From an uncultured Pseudomonadota bacterium (GTDB lineage Bacteria; Pseudomonadota; Alphaproteobacteria; Rs-D84), in contig CAMZFU010000039.1 in NCBI GenBank assembly GCA_947306185.1, positions 1-8,343 on the forward strand: 8,343 nucleotides of DNA, written 5' to 3'. Position numbers and translations under genes: made by a program. The notes under the pieces were generated by a model that was given only the letters and a program-made list of their open reading frames with translations, did no database searches and had not been told where the DNA came from. Positions within the stretch are counted from its first letter, which is position 1; each line of letters begins with the position of its first letter. Shown one piece after another: positions 1-6,063 of the stretch.

Positions 1-63
1 AGCTGGTAGAGCATCTGATTTGTAATCAGAGGGTCGTTGGTTCAAGTCCGACAACTGGCACCA
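1..63 (+). tRNA. tRNA-Thr (UGU anticodon), 5' end cut off by the window edge
   Basis: The 3' part of a tRNA is visible, starting at about A14 of the D-loop; the 5' acceptor strand and the 5' D-stem strand (about 13 bases) lie outside. The 3' D-stem strand is GAGC (9-12). The anticodon stem is TCTGA/TCAGA (14-18/26-30), its loop is TTTGTAA, and the anticodon TGT at 21-23 reads threonine ACA codons. The T-arm is GTTGG/CCGAC with loop TTCAAGT (36-52). The 3' acceptor strand AACTGGC (53-59) is followed by discriminator A60 and an encoded CCA (61-63). A terminator hairpin follows at once, so this is the end of its transcript. Identity is secure from the anticodon; the pairing partner of the acceptor cannot be seen. 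Confidence 0.95.
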
Positions 64-68
64 GAATT

Positions 69-99
69 AAAAAAACGGAACCTTTCGGTTCCGTTTTTT
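69..99. terminator. Two-way intrinsic terminator between tRNA-Thr and cvpA
   Basis: A perfect stem CGGAACC (76-82) / GGTTCCG (87-93) with a TTTC loop is flanked by an A-run on the left and a T-run on the right. It therefore works as a Rho-independent terminator on both strands, ending the tRNA transcript on plus and the cvpA transcript on minus, whose stop codon is at 102-104. Confidence 0.9.
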
Positions 100-101
100 A
101 T

Positions 102-851
102 TTATTTCTTTTCTTCTTTCTCTCGTTGGGCTTCGTGTCTTTCAACCGCGTTTGCAACACTTTCAATTTGCAACAGTTGGTTTTCCAATGCGGAACGTTC
201 CGAATTTTTATATCCGGTTTCCTCGTTCGGCCTGTCCGCCGGTTTCGTATTTGCGCCCTTGTCTTCTTTATCGACAACACGTGGATTTATCAGATTATCA
301 AATATCTTTTTCGATTCACGTGATCCATCAATATCGCGCAACAGCAATTTACTTGTCGGCCCGGGGATAAACCATTCATCCAACTTTTCTGCGGTCATTT
401 GCATAATCGGACGAGAACGCGCATCTTCTATCCAATGTGGCATACGTGGTGTATCGGAAAAATACCACAACGCAACCCAATACGCCGCCCCCATCACAAC
501 GACGGCACGAACGATACCGAATATCACGCCCAATGTATGGTCTGTAACACTCATCATACTGGCCTGAATTCTATCCCGTAATTTCTGATTGAAAAATCCC
601 ACAATCAGCAATATTACAAAGAACACAATGAAGTATGATGCAACAAGTGTTCCAACCGTTGATTCGGCAAGTCCAAACCATTTTTGGAACAACGTGTCCA
701 ACATAGGGGATACGAAACGTGCCGTTACCGCCGCAACAACCCACGACAGTGTGGCAACCGTTTCGTAAATTCCACCGCGTATTGTGGCCCACACAGTTGA
801 TGCCAACAATACCGCAACATATGAATAATCAAGCCATGTTAAATTAAACAT
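102..851 (-). CDS. cvpA: CvpA family inner-membrane protein
   Basis: A 249-residue protein of the CvpA family, named for colicin V production in E. coli. Family members are inner-membrane proteins with a poorly defined role, linked to envelope stress resistance. Four hydrophobic segments are visible, at about residues 10-25, 30-47, 66-87 and 107-130. The family signature D-x-x-LG-x-x-FG-x-x-R covers residues 104-115 and runs into the last membrane segment. It is followed by the P-x-W...ARSRP segment (138-148) seen in alphaproteobacterial members. The tail from about 190 is charged, predicted disordered, and ends in Lys/Glu-rich residues; this tail makes it longer than the roughly 160-residue E. 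coli protein. The start ATG (849-851) lies 15 bases after the stop of the glutaredoxin-like gene, with only a weak CAGG ribosome site, so the two are probably co-transcribed. No independent promoter is evident in the gap. Family call is confident; cellular role is not. Confidence 0.88.
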   Translation of the reverse strand: MFNLTWLDYSYVAVLLASTVWATIRGGIYETVATLSWVVAAVTARFVSPMLDTLFQKWFGLAESTVGTLVASYFIVFFVILLIVGFFNQKLRDRIQASMMSVTDHTLGVIFGIVRAVVVMGAAYWVALWYFSDTPRMPHWIEDARSRPIMQMTAEKLDEWFIPGPTSKLLLRDIDGSRESKKIFDNLINPRVVDKEDKGANTKPADRPNEETGYKNSERSALENQLLQIESVANAVERHEAQREKEEKK

Positions 852-866
852 TATACAAACCTGTTA

Positions 867-1538
867 TTATTTTTTGCCTTTACGTGTTAAAACAAAGCCC
901 AAACCCGCGACCAAAACAATCAGGATTACATAGAATACCCAACTGTCATTTGATTTGGTGGCCGCTGTATTTTCGGCTGTTTTTTCTTCTGCTTTCTGCT
1001 CTGCAGGTTTATCTTCGGTCTTTACTTCTTCAGCCTTGGATTCTTCTGTCTTGCTTTCTTCTTTCTTTTCTTCCTGTGCCGTTTCTTTGATTTCACGTTC
1101 TACTATCGCAGATGCACGATCGCTGTGTGCTTCACGAAATGCCTTGGCACCTTCTTCGGTTTCCATTGATTTTTTGTTTTCTGCGGCTGTTGCCTTGGCG
1201 GCATCATCCATATCTACTTCGATTGCGGCACGAACATCATCAGCCATTGAATCAGCATAACCTTGGAAACATTTTTCACCAATAACCATAACCGGAACAC
1301 CGCCCGATTCGTATTTACATTTTTTCAATGTATCCATAAAATCTTGTCTATTTGCTTCTTGGGTGACATCAATTGTTGTAACCTTTAATTCTGGATATTC
1401 ATATACCAATTTTTGTGATGCAAATTCACGTGCGTGATGACAATGTGGACAAGTCGGCATGTGATAAATCGTAAGATCTGCGGCAACCGCGTTTCCAATG
1501 AACATTGCACCCGCGAGTGCACCAAGCATTTTTTTCAT
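867..1538 (-). CDS. Secreted, membrane-anchored glutaredoxin-like protein with a Lys/Glu-rich stalk
   Basis: A 223-residue protein in four parts. Residues 1-20 are a signal peptide (MKKM, hydrophobic core, AVAA end). Residues 21-108 are a thioredoxin-fold domain of glutaredoxin type, with C30-P-H-C33 at the start of its first helix and a cis-proline motif GGVP at 79-82. Two further cysteines (C74, C90) flank the cis-proline. Residues about 150-190 are a low-complexity Lys/Glu/Ala stalk, and 199-217 are one hydrophobic segment followed by the basic tail RKGKK. The predicted topology puts the thiol domain in the periplasm on a C-terminal anchor. The inferred role is thiol-disulfide exchange or periplasmic reduction; no electron donor such as DsbD is in view. 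The start was set at 1536-1538 because AAGGAG sits just upstream and the signal peptide begins there; an in-frame ATG at 1644-1646 has no ribosome site and would precede the promoter. It probably heads a two-gene unit with cvpA. Confidence 0.8.
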   Translation of the reverse strand: MKKMLGALAGAMFIGNAVAADLTIYHMPTCPHCHHAREFASQKLVYEYPELKVTTIDVTQEANRQDFMDTLKKCKYESGGVPVMVIGEKCFQGYADSMADDVRAAIEVDMDDAAKATAAENKKSMETEEGAKAFREAHSDRASAIVEREIKETAQEEKKEESKTEESKAEEVKTEDKPAEQKAEEKTAENTAATKSNDSWVFYVILIVLVAGLGFVLTRKGKK

Positions 1539-1565
1539 TTTTTCTCCTTTTTTGTTGGTGATTTG

Positions 1566-1595
1566 ATTATAGAAAGAATAACGCGCCGTGCGCAA
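1566..1595 (-). promoter_or_regulatory. Promoter of the glutaredoxin-like/cvpA unit
   Basis: Read on the minus strand, a -35-like TTGCGC (complement of 1590-1595) is separated by 18 bases from a perfect -10 TATAAT (complement of 1566-1571). The ATG follows 27 bases after the -10 box, with AAGGAG between. The spacer holds a short GC-rich block (ACGGCGCG) that stands out from its AT-rich surroundings and could be a regulator site; that part is a guess. Confidence 0.55.
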
Positions 1596-1629
1596 GTAAT
1601 TTTTATAAAAAAATACACTATTTTTCCTG

Positions 1630-1657
1630 TGGCAACACAAAAACATTTATGTAAAAT
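1630..1657 (+). promoter_or_regulatory. Possible sodB promoter
   Basis: A weak match: TGGCAA (1630-1635), a 16-base spacer, then TAAAAT (1652-1657), about 26 bases before the sodB ATG. The ribosome site AAGGAG at 1669-1674 lies 9 bases before the ATG. The -35 match is poor, so the exact promoter is uncertain, but the divergent layout requires one in this gap. Confidence 0.3.
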
Positions 1658-1683
1658 ATTTTGTAAACAAGGAGTAACAAGAT

Positions 1684-2271
1684 ATGTTCAATCTTAACGA
1701 TTATCCATTGCCATTTCGTGAAACAGATTTGGAACCATATATGTCCGCCGAAACGGTGCGTACACATTACGGGAAACATTTGGCTACATATATCGCCAAC
1801 CTTAACAAACTGATTGCTGACACAAAATATGCGGATATGGACTTACGTGAAATTATCACAACATCTGTCAATGATGATACATCAGAAAAAATATTTAACA
1901 ATGCCGCCCAAATTTTCAATCATGAATTCTTTTTCAATTGTTTGGGCCGTGGTAATAATATTATCCCAGATATAATATCTGATGCATTTGGTGGCGAAGC
2001 AGAATTTAAAGAAAAATTCAAATCTGTGGCAAATGGTGTTTTTGGTTCTGGGTGGGTATGGTTGACACACGATGCCGAAAACGGTTTTGGAATTATTGCC
2101 ACAAAGAATGCAGACACACCGATTGCGCACGGGCAAACCCCTGTACTAACACTAGATTTATGGGAACATGCGTATTATCTGGACTTCCAAAATCGTCGTG
2201 CAGATTTTATCGATAGTTTTTTGGAAAGTTTAATAGATTGGAAATTCGTGATAGATAATTTGAATATGTAA
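1684..2271 (+). CDS. sodB: Superoxide dismutase, iron type
   Basis: A 195-residue Fe/Mn-family superoxide dismutase, full length for the family; it converts superoxide to oxygen and hydrogen peroxide in the cytoplasm. All four metal ligands are present: H28 (in HYGKH), H80 (in FNHEF), D158 and H162 (in D-L-W-E-H-A-Y-Y). Q76 in the AAQ segment before the second ligand is the glutamine position typical of iron enzymes, where manganese enzymes usually carry glycine. FGSGWVWL (120-127) is the usual core motif. AAGGAG 9 bases before the ATG supports the start. It is transcribed divergently from the glutaredoxin-like/cvpA pair and ends in a strong hairpin. No signal peptide is visible. A cambialistic metal preference cannot be excluded from sequence alone. 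Confidence 0.96.
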   Translation: MFNLNDYPLPFRETDLEPYMSAETVRTHYGKHLATYIANLNKLIADTKYADMDLREIITTSVNDDTSEKIFNNAAQIFNHEFFFNCLGRGNNIIPDIISDAFGGEAEFKEKFKSVANGVFGSGWVWLTHDAENGFGIIATKNADTPIAHGQTPVLTLDLWEHAYYLDFQNRRADFIDSFLESLIDWKFVIDNLNM

Positions 2272-2297
2272 AAAATGCGGCACGTCCGCATCTTTTT
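2270..2297. terminator. Two-way intrinsic terminator between sodB and the GNAT-like gene
   Basis: The stem ATGCGG (2275-2280) / CCGCAT (2286-2291), with a five-base loop, has an A-run before it and CTTTTT after it. It can end sodB on plus and the facing small gene on minus. It overlaps the stop regions of both genes. Confidence 0.85.
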
Positions 2298-2598
2298 ATA
2301 CCGCCACTCTTATCATCCTAACATCATCAAATTCGGGACAACGATTAAATATTGATTGTGCCCGCGGGCATCGACATAATATTTTGCGTCCCGTCCTGCG
2401 AGCAAATTCTACAACACATTGAACCAGGTTATGACATAAATCCGTATTATTATAATCTTTGTCAATTTGTGTTGATTCTATAATCAATCTATCGATGCCC
2501 ACGGTAATTATGTCTATTCTGCCGATTTGCCGTCCATTACATTTTGCACAAAAACCACCATTATTTTGTAATTCTTGGTATATGATATCTGATGGCAT
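2296..2598 (-). CDS. Small GNAT-fold (YjdJ-like) protein, cysteine-rich, acetyl-CoA loop not conserved
   Basis: A 100-residue protein resembling the short GNAT-like family of E. coli YjdJ (Acetyltransf_CG type). The match covers the usual order: a GRQIG-R-I-I strand (22-31), the LIIESTQID strand (38-46), the helix LVQCVVEFARRTGRKI (58-73), a C-R-C-P segment where relatives have PLCP, and F-x-x-CPEFDDVR (84-94) where they have HPEY-x-D. Two things are odd. The acetyl-CoA loop, normally like G-Q-G-I-G, reads NNTDLCHNL, and the E-H-T histidine is replaced by serine (E-S-T). There are also seven cysteines (17, 20, 55, 61, 75, 77, 87), including CxxC and CxC pairs. It may therefore bind a metal or act on thiols rather than acetylate; that is inference. 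The start at 2596-2598 has a G-rich but weak ribosome site 10 bases away. It stands alone between two terminators. Confidence 0.65.
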   Translation of the reverse strand: MPSDIIYQELQNNGGFCAKCNGRQIGRIDIITVGIDRLIIESTQIDKDYNNTDLCHNLVQCVVEFARRTGRKILCRCPRAQSIFNRCPEFDDVRMIRVAV

Positions 2599-2637
2599 TT
2601 TTATTTATCCCCCGTCAATAAAAATACCACACCACGT

Positions 2638-2665
2638 ATAATACGTTAATATGAATGTTTACCAA
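2638..2665 (-). promoter_or_regulatory. Possible promoter of the GNAT-like gene
   Basis: On the minus strand, TTGGTA (complement of 2660-2665), a 16-base spacer and TATTAT (complement of 2638-2643) lie about 40 bases before the start codon and just after the weak ldh terminator. Both boxes are moderate matches. Confidence 0.35.
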
Positions 2666-2685
2666 AAGTCGGGGATGTTTTCCCC
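2664..2685 (-). terminator. Weak terminator after ldh
   Basis: On the minus strand, GGGGA and TCCCC (2681-2685 and 2671-2675) form a five-pair GC-rich stem with a five-base loop, followed by GACTTTT. The T-run is short and offset, so read-through into the GNAT-like gene is likely. Confidence 0.4.
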
Positions 2686-2693
2686 ACCACAAT

Positions 2694-3623
2694 TTAGATA
2701 CGTAAAAAATTCTTTTGAATAATTCGCCCACTGCGTCGCAGGGCATTTGATTCTGTTGCAGACATTTTCGGATTTAATGTTGCGATAACGCCGTTCACGC
2801 CAACAACACGAGGCAAAGACATTGCCAACACATGCGCGCCCGTACCTGCAACGGTCGATACCGTTAATATACGATTTTCATCATTTATTATGCAACGCAA
2901 CAAATCTGCAACCGCCGCGCCAATTCCATCCCATGTGGCGCCACGACCACGTATAATTTCATACGCCGCATTATGCACACGATATTCAATAGTATTCCGC
3001 GTTGCCGCCGTCAAAGGCGTCTTGGTCTGGCGACAAAAATCTTCTAATGATAACCCGCCAACGGTAACCGACGACCAATCAATTACGCTGCTGTCGCCAT
3101 GTTCACCAAGGACGTACGAATGTATGGATTGTGGTGATACAGATAAATATCTTGATAATATTGTCCGCAAACGCGCAGAATCAAGCATAGTTCCCGTTCC
3201 AATAACACGTGCGGGGGGCAATTTTGATATTGATTGCGCCAACATAACCATCACATCCAATGGATTTGTTACAAGAATTAAAATCACACGTTTTGGATCA
3301 ACATTTGCCATAACCTTTGGTACAATATCTTGGATTACTTCGGCATTATTTTGCAACAAATCATTACGTGTTTGACCAGGCTTTTGATTGGCGCCGGCCG
3401 CGATAATAACTATATCAGACCCACGGATACCGCGATAATTATTAACCGCGGAAATTTTAACATCAACCCCGAATATGGCAGCATGACCCAAATCTTCGGC
3501 CGCGGCACGTGCACGCACGCCATCACGATCAAATAAGACCATTTCCTGAACCAAACCTGTATTCTTAACAGCGGTTGCAACCGCAGACCCAACCGACCCG
3601 ACACCGATGATTGCTATTTTCAT
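2694..3623 (-). CDS. ldh: L-lactate dehydrogenase
   Basis: A 309-residue NAD-dependent L-lactate dehydrogenase, normal length; it interconverts pyruvate and lactate to recycle NADH in fermentation. It has the nucleotide-binding GVGSVG (7-12) with D32 ending the second strand. N120 lies in TNPLD, D148 and R151 in LDSAR, and the proton-relay H175 in GEHGD. The specificity loop reads ANQKPGQTR (78-86): the glutamine (Q80, the Q102 position) marks lactate dehydrogenase, where malate dehydrogenases carry arginine, and R86 is the mobile-loop arginine. The start at 3621-3623 gives the Rossmann fold directly after MK and has AAGAGA 8 bases upstream. An in-frame ATG at 3681-3683 would add 20 unrelated residues and precede the -10 box, so it was not used. 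It is divergent from the Pta/Ptb-like gene. Whether fructose-1,6-bisphosphate activates it cannot be judged. Confidence 0.92.
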   Translation of the reverse strand: MKIAIIGVGSVGSAVATAVKNTGLVQEMVLFDRDGVRARAAAEDLGHAAIFGVDVKISAVNNYRGIRGSDIVIIAAGANQKPGQTRNDLLQNNAEVIQDIVPKVMANVDPKRVILILVTNPLDVMVMLAQSISKLPPARVIGTGTMLDSARLRTILSRYLSVSPQSIHSYVLGEHGDSSVIDWSSVTVGGLSLEDFCRQTKTPLTAATRNTIEYRVHNAAYEIIRGRGATWDGIGAAVADLLRCIINDENRILTVSTVAGTGAHVLAMSLPRVVGVNGVIATLNPKMSATESNALRRSGRIIQKNFLRI

Positions 3624-3651
3624 ATTTTTTTCTCTTGTTTTAATTGTAATA

Positions 3652-3660
3652 ATTATAACA
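3652..3660 (-). promoter_or_regulatory. Extended -10 promoter element of ldh
   Basis: On the minus strand, TGTTATAAT (complement of 3652-3660) is an exact extended -10 (TG-n-TATAAT), 28 bases before the ldh ATG. No good -35 sits upstream (TTTTTA at best), which fits an extended -10 promoter or one needing an activator. Confidence 0.5.
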
Positions 3661-3670
3661 TAAAAAGTAT

Positions 3671-3698
3671 TTGATAAAAACATTTATATTTTGATAAT
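3671..3698 (+). promoter_or_regulatory. Promoter of the Pta/Ptb-like gene
   Basis: TTGATA (3671-3676) and GATAAT (3693-3698) are 16 bases apart, ending 31 bases before the ATG at 3730. TAATAT (3695-3700), with an 18-base spacer, is an alternative -10. TTTGATAA is repeated directly at 3670 and 3690, within these boxes. Confidence 0.45.
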
Positions 3699-3729
3699 AT
3701 CCTATTCATGTAACTTTGGGGGAAATGTT

Positions 3730-4482
3730 ATGAAGAAAATTTTATGTTTTGGTGATGTAACGGATAAATATAAAAATGCGATTGCAAAGGCTATGGAAAA
3801 ATGTGCCAATATTACGGGATGGGAACATGCACCCGATGGTGATGAATTACCAAATACAAACGAAGAATTTGTTTTTATGAAATGTGATATTCATTCTGAT
3901 GATTTCCTGCGCCACGTCATTGCAATAAATAAAAAATTAAATAATGGTGAAAAGTTCTATTTAACACATTGCACAATGTTATTTGATAAATCTGAAAGGC
4001 GACCACCTTTTATTTTGACTGATGCGGCATGTGTTCCAATGCCAGACGAACAACAACTTACACACATTGTGCAAAATGCGGTATCATTGTTTACCAAGGC
4101 ATTTGGTAATACACGCGTGCCATTTATATCACTTATATCGGCGGGTGGTGATACAAACACAAAAATATCACCATTATTACATTCTTGGTATGCAGAACAT
4201 TTAAAAGAATTTCCAGAATCAACATTACGAATCGAACAATTGGATGTCGCATTGGATTTGGACGTTCGCACAGAAAAACATCTGACCGGGACATTGGCCG
4301 ATATCATCGTTGTTGATAACATAAATACCGGTAACGCGATATTTAAATCGTTATCCGTATTAAGTGATAATTGGGAGGCCACATGTTTCCTTATGGGTGC
4401 GAAAAATACGGTTATATTAAACTCGCGCAGTGCCCCCGAACAAACATTAACCCATAATATCCTGTTGGCGTGCCAAAATTGA
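3730..4482 (+). CDS. Phosphate acetyl/butyryltransferase-like protein, short and divergent
   Basis: A 250-residue protein related to the phosphate acetyltransferase / phosphate butyryltransferase family, which swaps CoA and phosphate on acyl groups to make acyl phosphates for ATP production. Family-like segments come in the expected order: FILTDAA (94-100), the SA-x-x-D-x-N-x-K-x-x-P stretch (137-148), QLDVALD (170-176), ADIIVV-x-N-x-x-x-GN-x-x-x-KSL (190-208) and GAK-x-x-x-ILNSR (223-233), with R233 at the place of a conserved substrate-binding arginine. It is shorter than Ptb (about 300 residues) or the Pta catalytic domain (about 330), mainly in the N-terminal half, where I see no clear family motif; activity is therefore uncertain. 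No acetate or butyrate kinase gene is adjacent. The start was set at 3730 because of a G-rich ribosome site (3718-3722) and the MKKI opening; an ATG at 3691 overlaps the -10 region. It is divergent from ldh, consistent with a fermentation role. Confidence 0.65.
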   Translation: MKKILCFGDVTDKYKNAIAKAMEKCANITGWEHAPDGDELPNTNEEFVFMKCDIHSDDFLRHVIAINKKLNNGEKFYLTHCTMLFDKSERRPPFILTDAACVPMPDEQQLTHIVQNAVSLFTKAFGNTRVPFISLISAGGDTNTKISPLLHSWYAEHLKEFPESTLRIEQLDVALDLDVRTEKHLTGTLADIIVVDNINTGNAIFKSLSVLSDNWEATCFLMGAKNTVILNSRSAPEQTLTHNILLACQN

Positions 4483-4508
4483 AAACGGATGCAAATGCAT
4501 CCGTTTTT
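4482..4508. terminator. Two-way intrinsic terminator between the Pta/Ptb-like gene and proS
   Basis: The stem CGGATGC (4486-4492) / GCATCCG (4497-4503), with a small loop, is flanked by AAAA and TTTTT. It serves the plus-strand gene ending at 4482 and the minus-strand synthetase ending at 4530. Confidence 0.9.
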
Positions 4509-4529
4509 GCTAATCAACTAAATCTATCT

Positions 4530-5969
4530 TTAATACGATTTTGCAACGAATACAAAACTTGGGTCGTTGTCATCTAAACAGCGACGTGATATTTTGTATT
4601 TTTCAATCAACGCATCAAACTTTTCATTTTGTGTTTCTTTGTATTTGATACGAAAGAATCCTACCTTGCCATCCGCCAATGCTGATTCCAATTCTTCTAA
4701 TTTTGCAACATCGTGAATCATTGTTTTATTGCGTTCCGCGGCGGCAATGTACATATCGCGTTGAATCGCATCCAATTTTGCGGCAACCAAATCCCCAAAA
4801 TCCACAACCGATGCCAATTCACGTGAAGATTTACCCAAATCACGACGTGTTATTGTGACTGTACCGGTTTCAATTTCGCGTGCACCAACCTCTACACGTA
4901 ATGGCACACCACGTTTAATCCATTTCCACATTTTATCCGCACTGCGCATATCAGAATTATCTGTTAATACGCGAATACCACGGTCGTTTAATTGCTTTTC
5001 CAAATTGTCGGTAAAACCTTTGACCGCAGACATATCTTCATCACCACGTGTAATTGGAATAATCACAACCTGGTGTGGTGCAACAACTGGTGGCAATATC
5101 AAACCATCATCGTCACTGTGCGTCATCAACAACCCACCCATCATACGTGTTGATGTTCCCCAAGACGTCGTCCATGCATGTGTCAATTTACCGTCGGTCC
5201 CCAAATATTGAATACCAAATGATTTCGCAAAATGTTGCCCCAGGTCATGCGAAGTTCCGGCCTGTAATGCCTTGCCGTCTTGCATAATTTGTTCAACGGT
5301 GTACGTATGATCAGCACCGGCAAATCTTTCTTCGGGCGTTTTTTCACCCATAATGCACGGAATCGCCAAAACATCACGCATATAGTCGCCATATACTTTG
5401 TGCATTTTGCGTGCGTCTTCGTTTGCTTCTTCATGAGTCGCAAACACGTTATGACCTTCTTGCCAATTAAATTCCGACGTGCGCAAGAACATACGCGGAC
5501 GCATTTCCCAACGCATAACGTTCACCCACTGATTCAACTTTAATGGCAAATCACGATAAGACTGCACCCAACGCGACATTGCTTCACCAATAATGGTTTC
5601 AGATGTCGGGCGAATGATATATGGTTCGGTCAATTTTGATTCCGGATCAGGTTGCAATTTACCGTCTATCATTTTCAGACGATAATGCGTAACAACCGCC
5701 GCTTCTTTGGCGAATCCGGCAACATGTTCGGCCTCTTTATTAAAAAATTCTATTGGAATCAGCAACGGGAAATTAGCATTTTGTACACCTGCAGCCTTAA
5801 TCCGTTTATCCATTTCATCACGCATCAGTTCCCATATCGCCCAACCATATGGCTTTATCGTCATACAACCACGCACCGGTGCATTTTCGGCCAAATCGGC
5901 CGCGACAATCAGGTTTTGATACCATTCGCTAAAATTTTCCGCCCTTGTTGGGGTTATTGCTGTTTTCAT
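4530..5969 (-). CDS. proS: Prolyl-tRNA synthetase, eukaryote/archaeal-like class (type 3)
   Basis: A 479-residue class II synthetase that charges tRNA-Pro with proline. It is of the eukaryote/archaeal-like class, which also occurs patchily in bacteria. In order: motif 1 around FPLLIP (67-72); RPTSET (120-125); motif 2 from R153 through the RTSEFNWQEGH region (163-173); the HDLGQHF loop (241-247); motif 3 GTSTRMMGG (271-279); the anticodon-binding domain (about 296-400); and the C-terminal domain typical of this class (about 405-479), ending in tyrosine as family members do. Relatives such as Thermus ProRS hold zinc there with four cysteines; here only C464 remains, so zinc is probably lost. 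This class has no INS editing domain. AAAGG about 9 bases upstream supports the start. It has its own promoter (6001-6029) although a second ProRS lies just upstream. Typical alphaproteobacteria carry only the other class, so gene transfer is likely. Confidence 0.96.
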   Translation of the reverse strand: MKTAITPTRAENFSEWYQNLIVAADLAENAPVRGCMTIKPYGWAIWELMRDEMDKRIKAAGVQNANFPLLIPIEFFNKEAEHVAGFAKEAAVVTHYRLKMIDGKLQPDPESKLTEPYIIRPTSETIIGEAMSRWVQSYRDLPLKLNQWVNVMRWEMRPRMFLRTSEFNWQEGHNVFATHEEANEDARKMHKVYGDYMRDVLAIPCIMGEKTPEERFAGADHTYTVEQIMQDGKALQAGTSHDLGQHFAKSFGIQYLGTDGKLTHAWTTSWGTSTRMMGGLLMTHSDDDGLILPPVVAPHQVVIIPITRGDEDMSAVKGFTDNLEKQLNDRGIRVLTDNSDMRSADKMWKWIKRGVPLRVEVGAREIETGTVTITRRDLGKSSRELASVVDFGDLVAAKLDAIQRDMYIAAAERNKTMIHDVAKLEELESALADGKVGFFRIKYKETQNEKFDALIEKYKISRRCLDDNDPSFVFVAKSY

Positions 5970-6000
5970 TTTTTCATACCTTTGTTATTTTGCTTTCTAT

Positions 6001-6029
6001 ATCATACACATAAAAAAACTATAAAACAA
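6001..6029 (-). promoter_or_regulatory. Promoter of the type 3 proS
   Basis: On the minus strand, TTGTTT (complement of 6024-6029), an ideal 17-base spacer and TATGAT (complement of 6001-6006) lie 31 bases before the start codon. This places a fresh promoter directly after the terminator of the upstream synthetase. The leader is too short for a T-box or attenuator. Confidence 0.55.
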
Positions 6030-6036
6030 GTGTTAT

Positions 6037-6060
6037 AAAAAAATGGGGCAAATGCCCCAT
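6037..6060 (-). terminator. Terminator of the plsC/bacterial-type proS unit
   Basis: On the minus strand, ATGGGGCA/TGCCCCAT (6053-6060 / 6043-6050) forms a near-perfect stem, followed by seven T residues (complement of 6037-6043). The stem begins 3 bases after the TAG stop (6064-6066). There is no T-run on the other side, so it works in one direction only. Confidence 0.9.
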
Positions 6061-6063
6061 TTC

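Noticed and set aside
37..567. A 176-codon open frame on the plus strand over cvpA
   Set aside because: It overlaps the tRNA and terminator, has no ribosome site, and is antisense to a clear CvpA protein; its product resembles nothing.
1539..1646. A longer N-terminus for the glutaredoxin-like protein
   Set aside because: The extension would bury the signal peptide, lacks a ribosome site and begins upstream of the -10 box.
2890..3375. A 161-codon open frame on the plus strand inside ldh
   Set aside because: It is the antisense shadow of a well-conserved lactate dehydrogenase, with no start signals of its own.
2694..3623. Malate dehydrogenase as the identity of this gene
   Set aside because: The specificity loop carries glutamine (ANQKPG) rather than arginine, and the LDSAR and GEHGD contexts match lactate dehydrogenase.
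3957..4517. A 186-codon open frame on the minus strand across the Pta/Ptb-like gene
   Set aside because: It runs through the two-way terminator and has no recognisable domain; the plus-strand gene has family motifs, a promoter and a ribosome site.
5970..6063. A T-box or attenuator leader controlling the type 3 ProRS
   Set aside because: Only about 20-25 bases lie between the likely transcription start and the ATG, and the one hairpin there is the upstream gene's terminator.
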